Assembly (NCBI GenBank): GCA_964434345.1
Contig: CAYSUY010000045.1
Span: forward strand, 1 to 23,553
Length of the DNA stretch: 23,553 nucleotides
Reading direction: 5' to 3'
Source: CAIOSQ01 sp964434345
GTDB lineage: Bacteria > Pseudomonadota > Alphaproteobacteria > CACIAM-22H2
In this document: in pieces, positions 16,961-23,553 of the stretch
Numbering within the stretch: the stretch's first letter is position 1
How the letters are laid out: each line of letters opens with the position of its first letter
Translations under genes and position numbers: made by a program
Notes under the pieces: model-generated
What the model was told of the DNA's origin: nothing
What the model saw: the letters and a program-made list of their open reading frames with translations, nothing else
Databases searched by the model: none

Positions 16961-18418
16961 TCACACCACGGGATCGGGATCCAGCGGCGCGATGGGACGA
17001 CGCACGCGCGTATAGGTGACGCGGGTGGGATCGGGCGGGAACGGGCCCCCGGTATCGAGATGATGGATCGCCGCCGCGATCTTCGAGAAGGCGGCGTGGA
17101 AATGGTTCGACGACTTCACCACCACGATCTTCTTGCGCGACAGGTCGACGCCGAGATTCGTGAAGGCCTCGGGACTGAAGGTCTGTGTGCGCTTGGTGGC
17201 GAGCACGATGTCGAGTTGCCCGATGGTCACCGCAGCGGCCGCGCCCATGGAGACCTGGCTCTGCTCGAAGGGGATCACGAGGTCGGGCGTCACCGCACGC
17301 ACGACGACATGGGCGTCGACCGGCCGTCCCGAGACCGGCGTCGACTTGCCGCCGATCCGCAGCCAAAGGTTCCCGCCCGCGCCGGCGGAACGGCAGAACT
17401 CGACCGCGATCGGATCCCAGAGCACGCCGACCGCCGACGGGATCTCCGGATGGCGCAGCAACGTCTCGATCATGATCGCGCCATCGCCCGGCACGCCGCC
17501 GCCCGGATTGTCCCAGCGATCGGCGAAGACGACAGGCATGCCGGCTTGGGACTTGGCGGTCGCGACCACGTCGTCCGGCTTCACATGCGGCGGAATGCCG
17601 GCGCGGCCCATGGCGATGAAATCGAGACCGATGCGCCGCGCGAGCGCGTCCGCCTTCGCCTGATCGCCATCCGTGACGACCAGCACCTTGCTTCCGACCT
17701 CCGGTACGTCCGCGGCATGGAAACCATGACCGATCGAGATCGACAGGATGCCGTCGCGCCCCTCCATCGCGGCGATGCGGTCGACGAAGGCGCGCCCGGC
17801 CGGATGGCTCGTCATGTAGCCGCCACCGATCCGCCGGCAATCGAAGAGCCCCATCCGCGGCGCGATCTCGCCGCGCGCGGCGCGCAGGGCGAGATCGACG
17901 AGTTCCTCTGCCCGGGCGAGGAAATCGGTATGCGGGAATTCCTTGAACAGCACGATGAGATCGCAGGCCGCGACACGCTTGGGCGTCAGATGGCAATGCA
18001 GGTCGTGCTCGCAGCCGAGGATCGCTTTCGGTCCGACGATCTCGCGCGCACGAGCCAGCATGTCGCCCTCGCAATCCTCGTACCCGTCGGCGACCATCGC
18101 GCCATGCATGCCGAACAGCGCGATGTCGACCGGCATTGCCGCGCGCAGCTGATCGAGGATCTCGTCGCGCAGGCTCTCATAGGCGCCGCGCGCCACGAGG
18201 CCGGCGGGCTCTGCCCAGGCGGCCGTGCCCTCGATCAGGGTGAAGCCGTCGCGCGCCGCCCGGGCCCGCGCGGCGACGACCGGGGCCGTGGTGAGGGTCG
18301 GCGTCGGCGGATGCGCGCCGGGAGACGCGTAGAACGCTCGTTCGAAAGCGTCCCGGTCGACGGGGAGCGGCGCGAAGGTGTTGGTCTCGGTTCCGAGCGC
18401 GGCGACGAACATGCGCAT
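16961..18418 (-). CDS. M81 family metallopeptidase (MlrC-like)
   Basis: The 485-residue protein belongs to the MlrC family, named for the Sphingomonas enzyme that degrades linearised microcystin. The N-terminal domain has the zinc-site pattern Asp139-x-His141 in CEHDLHCHL and His163 in FKEFPHTD, with GTETNTF at the start of the fold. The C-terminal MlrC domain includes DRWDNPGGGVPGDG and VVVKSSNHFH. Most members act on unknown small peptides or amide compounds; microcystin activity should not be assumed. It has no signal peptide and is probably cytoplasmic. ATG 18418 is preceded by GAAGGA nine bases upstream. It follows the alpha/beta hydrolase gene after 13 bases and is convergent with the IclR-fusion gene. 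Confidence 0.92.
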   Translation of the reverse strand: MRMFVAALGTETNTFAPLPVDRDAFERAFYASPGAHPPTPTLTTAPVVAARARAARDGFTLIEGTAAWAEPAGLVARGAYESLRDEILDQLRAAMPVDIALFGMHGAMVADGYEDCEGDMLARAREIVGPKAILGCEHDLHCHLTPKRVAACDLIVLFKEFPHTDFLARAEELVDLALRAARGEIAPRMGLFDCRRIGGGYMTSHPAGRAFVDRIAAMEGRDGILSISIGHGFHAADVPEVGSKVLVVTDGDQAKADALARRIGLDFIAMGRAGIPPHVKPDDVVATAKSQAGMPVVFADRWDNPGGGVPGDGAIMIETLLRHPEIPSAVGVLWDPIAVEFCRSAGAGGNLWLRIGGKSTPVSGRPVDAHVVVRAVTPDLVIPFEQSQVSMGAAAAVTIGQLDIVLATKRTQTFSPEAFTNLGVDLSRKKIVVVKSSNHFHAAFSKIAAAIHHLDTGGPFPPDPTRVTYTRVRRPIAPLDPDPVV

Positions 18419-18431
18419 GGCGACGGGTCCT

Positions 18432-19301
18432 TCAGCGGGTCTTGTAGGCGACGAAGCCGGCGATCGCGTCGAGCATCTTCTGCGGCTCGTCGGCCCGGAT
18501 CGAATGGCTGCTCTCCTCGAAGATCCGCAGGTCTGAGCCCGGGATGAGGCGGTGGATCTCCTCGGAGAATTCGGGCGGGCAGATCCAGTCATGACGCCCC
18601 GCGAGGATCAGCGTCGGCGCGGTGATGGCGCGCAGCTCCGGCCTGAGGTCGTAGCTCTGCAGGAAACCGCCCGGCGCGAAGGCGCGATTGAGCGCGTCCG
18701 GCGACAGGATGCCGCGATCACGCCCGGCCTTCGCGGCGACGGGATCATGGCGTCGCGCATAGAGCGGGCCCATCACCTCGTAGTAGCGGCGCAGCTTCTC
18801 GGGCGTGTCGAGCGTGCCCGCCCAGAGCTGGGCCGCGACGTCCTTCTGCTCGTCGGTCCCGCGCGCGGCGACGATCTCCCGCGCACGCGCGTTGAAGCCG
18901 GCATGCGCAGCCGTGACGACCAGCACGAGATGCGAGACCGACGCGGGATAGCGCGCGGCATGCGCCATGGCGACCATGCCGCCATAGCTGGTGCCGATGC
19001 TGACGATCGGTCCGAGCCCGAGATGGAGGCGCAGCGCCTCCATGTCCTCGACGTTCTCGTCGAGCGTGTAGGTCGCCGGATCTCCCTTCGCCGAGCGTCC
19101 CTGGCCGCGATGGTCGAAATAGACGAGTTGCATGCGCTCGGCGAGAGGCGCGAAGCCAGGCTTGAACCCCGTATGGTCGCCCCCCGGACCGCCATGGATG
19201 ACGAAGGCCGTCGGTCGCTCGACCATACGGTTGCCGTCGGGCACCAATCCGCACCCTTCGACGTCGAAATAGATCTCGGTCCCGCGAATCCTGGCGCGCA
19301 T
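18432..19301 (-). CDS. Alpha/beta hydrolase, proline iminopeptidase-like (S33)
   Basis: The 289-residue serine hydrolase carries HGGPGG (36-41), the oxyanion motif of the proline iminopeptidase group, and FDHRGQGRS at 62-70. The nucleophile elbow GTSYGG has Ser105. The acid is the aspartate of AGRHDWICPP, and the base is the histidine of EESSHSIRADEP. ATG 19301 has GGAGG six bases upstream. Some members of this group cleave N-terminal proline; others are lactonases or general esterases, so peptidase activity is likely but not certain. It leads a two-gene operon with the M81 peptidase, which suggests stepwise breakdown of a peptide-like compound. Confidence 0.9.
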   Translation of the reverse strand: MRARIRGTEIYFDVEGCGLVPDGNRMVERPTAFVIHGGPGGDHTGFKPGFAPLAERMQLVYFDHRGQGRSAKGDPATYTLDENVEDMEALRLHLGLGPIVSIGTSYGGMVAMAHAARYPASVSHLVLVVTAAHAGFNARAREIVAARGTDEQKDVAAQLWAGTLDTPEKLRRYYEVMGPLYARRHDPVAAKAGRDRGILSPDALNRAFAPGGFLQSYDLRPELRAITAPTLILAGRHDWICPPEFSEEIHRLIPGSDLRIFEESSHSIRADEPQKMLDAIAGFVAYKTR

Positions 19302-19462
19302 GCGATCCTCCCCCAAGCGACGCGCGATTCTAGCCCATCCGCGGCGACGCACGCAGCGGTGGCGACGCAGTCCCCGCCGCCGGCTTCCCGGCGCCAGCCG
19401 TTCATGGCATCACACCGCGTGAGGCGCCGGCGCGGCCGCCATCCGCAGCGAGGGACCAGACC
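19302..19462. other. Divergent intergenic region, no assigned promoter
   Basis: This 161-base space between the divergent hydrolase and dipeptidase genes must hold both promoters. I saw no good -35/-10 pair. The only structure noted is a nine-base direct repeat, GGCGACGCA, at 19343-19351 and 19361-19369, an 18-base period of uncertain meaning. Confidence 0.3.
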
Positions 19463-20137
19463 GTGACGACGACACCCGCATTGCTGACGCCGATCGCGAC
19501 GGGACCGCGGCTCGCGATCCGACCAGGCCTCGCGGATGCATCACGCCGGCTGCGCGCCGACGTGCATGACCGGCTGCAGCGTGCGGCGGCGGCCCTTCCC
19601 GACGGCCATGTCTTGCTCGTCCTTGACGCCTTCCGCACCCAGGCTCAGCAATTCGCGTCCTGGAACCGGCGCTTCGCCGCGCTCGCACGCGCCCGTACCG
19701 ATCTCGATTGCGTCGCGCTCGCCGAATTGTGCCGCCGCGACGTCGCGGACCCCGTCAACAAGCCGAGCGGTCATCAGAGCGGCGCGGCCGTGGACGTGAC
19801 ATTGCTGCGCGACGGCGCCGAACTCGACATGGGCAGCGCCTATGGCGATTTCTCGACGCGGGGCACCGACGCTGATCGCGTGCGGACCGACTGCCCCGCG
19901 CTCACGCAGGCGCAGCGCGCCAACCGCGAGTTCCTGGCCCGCGTCATGGGCGAGGCCGGTTTCGTGAACTACCCCGAGGAATGGTGGCATTTCTCCCACG
20001 GCGACCGGCTCTGGGCGCAGATCTCGCGCTATGGTCACGACGACGGAACGCGCAGCGGCGAACAGGTCGCGCGCGAGGCCTATGCCCATGTGGCGGTGAT
20101 CGACAGCCCGCTCTTCGAGACCGGACGCGCCGGATGA
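19463..20137 (+). CDS. M15D D-alanyl-D-alanine dipeptidase (VanX/DdpX-like)
   Basis: This 224-residue zinc dipeptidase hydrolyses D-Ala-D-Ala or similar dipeptides. Active-site residues match VanX: His104 and Asp111 in SGHQSGAAVD (VanX H116 and D123), and Glu173 and His176 in EEWWHFSHG (E181 and H184). Arg58 in DAFRTQ corresponds to R71. It has no signal peptide, so it is cytoplasmic like VanX and DdpX. No vanH, vanA or vanS/R genes are present, so a resistance role is not supported; recycling of cell-wall dipeptide or handling of an unusual dipeptide is more likely. The start is GTG 19463, with GAGGG nine bases upstream. Its stop overlaps the acetyltransferase start (ATGA). Confidence 0.92.
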   Translation: MTTTPALLTPIATGPRLAIRPGLADASRRLRADVHDRLQRAAAALPDGHVLLVLDAFRTQAQQFASWNRRFAALARARTDLDCVALAELCRRDVADPVNKPSGHQSGAAVDVTLLRDGAELDMGSAYGDFSTRGTDADRVRTDCPALTQAQRANREFLARVMGEAGFVNYPEEWWHFSHGDRLWAQISRYGHDDGTRSGEQVAREAYAHVAVIDSPLFETGRAG

Positions 20138-20721
20138 GCGCAATCACCCTGGTCGCGCCGTCGCAGGACTGGCTATCGGCCTACGAGGCGGCACTGGCGC
20201 GCGGATGGTCGCCCAACACGGAGCGCGACGTCAGCGCCGAGCAACGCGCCGAACTGCGCGCCGATCCGGATGGGTTCATTGCCGAACTGCTCACCCCGCG
20301 ACGGCGGCTGATCCTCGACGACGGAACGCGCGTGCCGAAGCTTCCGGGGCTCGTGCGCTGGATCGTCGACGGCGAATTCTGCGGATCGATCAATTTCCGC
20401 CACGTCCCTGGAACCGAGGAACTGCCGGCCTATTGCTCCGGCCATGTCGGCTATGCCGTCGTTCCCTGGAAGCGTCGGCGCGGTATCGCGACCGCCGCCC
20501 TGCGCCTCATGCTGCGGGAGGCACGGGCGGCGAGCGGATTGGCGCGCGTGCTGGTCACCTGCGACGAGGACAACATCGCCTCGCGCGGCGTCATTCTCGG
20601 CTGTGGCGGCCTGCGCGCCGCCGACCAGCCGCCGCTGCGACCGGGCGGGCGTATCAAGAACGCCTACTGGATCGCGACATCCGCTCCCGCGGATCTCAGT
20701 GCGACTGCACCGGCGAGATGA
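20134..20721 (+). CDS. GNAT family N-acetyltransferase (COG3981-like)
   Basis: The 195-residue acetyl-CoA-dependent transferase has the acetyl-CoA loop RRRGIA at 114-119, after SGHVGYAVVPWK. The layout VRWIVDGEFCGSINFRHV, then GHVGYAVVP, then VLVTCDEDNIASRGVI and GCGGL, matches the predicted acetyltransferase group COG3981. The acceptor is unknown. It is coupled to the VanX-like dipeptidase by a four-base overlap, which suggests a shared substrate: an amine freed or carried by the dipeptide could be acetylated. This is inference. Its 3' end overlaps the 3' end of the minus-strand unknown gene by 26 bases. Confidence 0.88.
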   Translation: MSAITLVAPSQDWLSAYEAALARGWSPNTERDVSAEQRAELRADPDGFIAELLTPRRRLILDDGTRVPKLPGLVRWIVDGEFCGSINFRHVPGTEELPAYCSGHVGYAVVPWKRRRGIATAALRLMLREARAASGLARVLVTCDEDNIASRGVILGCGGLRAADQPPLRPGGRIKNAYWIATSAPADLSATAPAR

Positions 20722-21133
20722 CGTCGACGACGCGCAGCAGCCCCTGGCACACGCGCCAGATGCATGCCGTGCCGAGCAGCAGTTCCAGCGGCCTGTGCAG
20801 ATCGCCGAATTGCAGCCGGTAGCCGTTGGCCAGCACGTCGATCGTGATGTGCATGGTCTCGGAGATCGCATGCTGGGTGCGTGCCTGGTACACGGCCATC
20901 GTCAGGCAGCGCGCAAGCACGGCCGCGTCGTCGACCGCGAGCACGGCGAGGCGCGGTGCAAGACGCGTCTGGTTGAACGGGAAGGTAAGGTCGATCGCGA
21001 CGCTCGCGCCCGTCGCCGTGAAGATCAGCTGCGAGACGCTCTTGCCGGCCGGAAACAGGAAGGCGCGTTCGTCGAGATCGACCTGGACGACATGCGGCGC
21101 GGCAGGCGAGTTCGGCATCGGAGGTGCGGACAT
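20696..21133 (-). CDS. Small protein of unknown function downstream of lpdA
   Basis: I do not recognise this 145-residue protein. It begins with a Pro/Ala-rich tail, followed by alternating hydrophobic and polar stretches that look like beta-strands (VVQVDLDERAFLF; SVAIDLTFPF) and helices (LAVLAVDDAAVLARCLTMAV). It has three cysteines, no signal peptide and no membrane helix. The composition is that of a real protein rather than a shadow frame. It starts 20 bases after the lpdA stop, so it is probably the last gene of the 2-oxoglutarate dehydrogenase operon. The ribosome site is weak, with GAGG about 13 bases upstream, consistent with translation by coupling. The last 26 bases overlap the convergent acetyltransferase gene. 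Confidence 0.7.
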   Translation of the reverse strand: MSAPPMPNSPAAPHVVQVDLDERAFLFPAGKSVSQLIFTATGASVAIDLTFPFNQTRLAPRLAVLAVDDAAVLARCLTMAVYQARTQHAISETMHITIDVLANGYRLQFGDLHRPLELLLGTACIWRVCQGLLRVVDVISPVQSH

Positions 21134-21153
21134 GGATCTGGATCGGCCTCGGG

Positions 21154-22548
<1,395 letters not shown>

Positions 22549-22584
22549 GATCGATCTTCTCCGCGATGAGGCGCCGCGCGCCGG

Positions 22585-23553
22585 TCACATGTCCAGCAGG
22601 AGGCGCTGCGGATCCTCGATCGCATCCTTGATGCGCACGAGGAAGGTCACCGCTTCCTTGCCGTCGACGATGCGATGATCGTAGGACAGCGCGAGATACA
22701 TCATCGGCCGGATCTCGATCCGGTCTCCGACCGCGATCGGGCGATTCTGGATCTTGTGCATGCCGAGGATGCCGGATTGCGGCGGATTGAGGATCGGCGT
22801 CGACATCAGCGAGCCGTAGATCCCGCCGTTGGAAATCGTGAAGGTGCCGCCGGCGAGATCCTCCAGCGAGATCTTGCCGTCGCGCGCCTTGCGGCCATAG
22901 GCGCCGATCGCCTTCTCGATGTCGGCGAGGCTCATCGCGTCGCAGCCGCGCAGGACCGGAACGACCAGCCCCTGCTCGGTGCCGACCGCGACGCCGATGT
23001 CGTAATGGTTCTTGTAGATGATGTCGTCGCCGTCGATCTCGGCGTTGACTGCCGGGATTTCCTTGAGCGCGGCGACGCAGGCCTTCACGAAGAACGACAT
23101 GAAGCCGAGCTTCACGCCGTGACGCTTCTCGAAGGCCTCGTTGTATCTGGTCCGCAGCGCCATCACCGCGCCCATGTCGGCCTCGTTGAAGGTCGTCAGC
23201 ATGGCAGCGGTGTTCTGCGCCTGCTTGAGGCGCTCGGCGATCCGCTTGCGCAGGCGGGTCATCTTGACCCGCTCCTCGCCGGCGCCGAGTTGGCGCGGCG
23301 CGGTCTGCGCCGCCGCCGGGGCGGCGGCCGGGGCAGGGGTCGCGATGGCCGCGAGGATGTCGGCCTTGGTGACGCGCCCATCCTTGCCGCTTCCCGAGGC
23401 CGGGACGACTCCGGTCTCGGCCATCATCTTGCGCGCGGCCGGGCCGGGCTCCTTGGCGGGCGCGGCCGGCACCGGCGCGGCGGCGGCCTCGACGGCCGGC
23501 GCGGCGGCGGCGGGCGCGGCGGCCTTGGCGGCGGCCTTCGCCGGGGCGGCGCC
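22585..23553 (-). CDS. odhB: 2-oxoglutarate dehydrogenase E2, dihydrolipoyl succinyltransferase (5' end beyond window)
   Basis: This is the E2 core subunit of the 2-oxoglutarate dehydrogenase complex of the TCA cycle (also called sucB). About 322 C-terminal residues are visible. From the window edge inward there is an Ala/Pro/Lys-rich linker, the E1/E3-binding domain (GPAARKMMAETGV to VTKADILAAIA), a second Ala/Pro linker, and the catalytic acyltransferase domain ending in LALSYDHRIVDGKEA, which holds the active-site histidine and aspartate, then IEDPQRLLLDM. The strings ISNGGIYGSLMSTPILNPPQ and GILGMHKIQNRP are typical of succinyl- rather than acetyltransferases. The lipoyl domain lies outside the window. 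The reading frame is open to the edge, so the true start is not visible. Confidence 0.96.
   Translation of the reverse strand, partial: GAAPAKAAAKAAAPAAAAPAVEAAAAPVPAAPAKEPGPAARKMMAETGVVPASGSGKDGRVTKADILAAIATPAPAAAPAAAQTAPRQLGAGEERVKMTRLRKRIAERLKQAQNTAAMLTTFNEADMGAVMALRTRYNEAFEKRHGVKLGFMSFFVKACVAALKEIPAVNAEIDGDDIIYKNHYDIGVAVGTEQGLVVPVLRGCDAMSLADIEKAIGAYGRKARDGKISLEDLAGGTFTISNGGIYGSLMSTPILNPPQSGILGMHKIQNRPIAVGDRIEIRPMMYLALSYDHRIVDGKEAVTFLVRIKDAIEDPQRLLLDM

Noticed and set aside
16961..18418. Microcystin-degradation gene mlrC
   Set aside because: The family matches, but mlrA, mlrB and mlrD are absent and most M81 proteins have other, unknown substrates.
19343..19369. Nine-base direct repeat GGCGACGCA as a regulator site
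   Set aside because: It has only two copies, contains codon-like GC-rich sequence frequent in this genome, and shows no dyad symmetry. I keep it only as a note in the intergenic entry.
19463..20137. Vancomycin-resistance vanX
   Set aside because: Active-site residues match, but there is no vanH, vanA or two-component system nearby, and chromosomal homologues commonly serve dipeptide recycling.

Overview
The window is a continuous stretch of very GC-rich chromosome, broken by one 100-N scaffold gap at 13230-13329. Its housekeeping genes (atpH-atpA at the left edge, odhB-lpdA at the right edge) are typically alphaproteobacterial. The many solute-uptake and sugar-acid genes suggest a soil- or plant-associated heterotroph of the Rhodospirillales/Hyphomicrobiales kind. 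I cannot name the genus.

Layout. (1) 1-1611, minus: 5' part of atpA preceded by atpH, the start of the F1 ATP synthase operon. (2) 1797-3069, minus: a sulfite-oxidase-like molybdoenzyme overlapping a glutathione peroxidase that appears to carry a Tat signal. (3) 3136-6211, minus: a cupin followed by a complete ABC importer of the sulfonate/nitrate/taurine type (binding protein, ATPase, permease). (4) 6313-7017, minus: a SAM-dependent methyltransferase. (5) 7059-16944, plus: a sugar-acid catabolic cluster holding a mandelate-racemase-type enolase, a class II glutamine amidotransferase, a DapA-family lyase, a second enolase-superfamily protein, a CUT1 sugar ABC importer (binding protein, two permeases split by the gap, MalK/UgpC ATPase) and an IclR regulator fused to an SMP-30/gluconolactonase domain. 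(6) 16961-19301, minus: an alpha/beta hydrolase and an M81 (MlrC-like) peptidase. (7) 19463-20721, plus: a VanX-type D,D-dipeptidase overlapping a GNAT acetyltransferase. (8) 20696-23553, minus: a small unknown protein, lpdA and the 3' part of odhB.

How the parts fit. In the plus-strand cluster the CUT1 importer would bring in a sugar or sugar acid. The SMP-30 domain would open a lactone, one or both enolase-superfamily enzymes would dehydrate or epimerise the acid, and the DapA-family enzyme would cleave or dehydrate the resulting 2-keto-3-deoxy acid. No sugar dehydrogenase is present. The regulator carries the lactonase on the same chain, so the protein that senses the pathway may also consume its ligand. 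A tandem pair of GATCCA-containing imperfect palindromes 21 bp apart, just upstream of the DapA-family gene, is a good operator candidate for it.

The two core loci, odhB-lpdA and atpH-atpA, lie on the same strand about 19.5 kb apart (21154 to 1611). In many alphaproteobacteria they are near neighbours in that order. The block between them is therefore best read as accessory genes accumulated inside an old core neighbourhood. I saw no tRNA, rRNA, CRISPR array, transposase, integrase or phage gene. Every stretch between genes is shorter than 200 bases.
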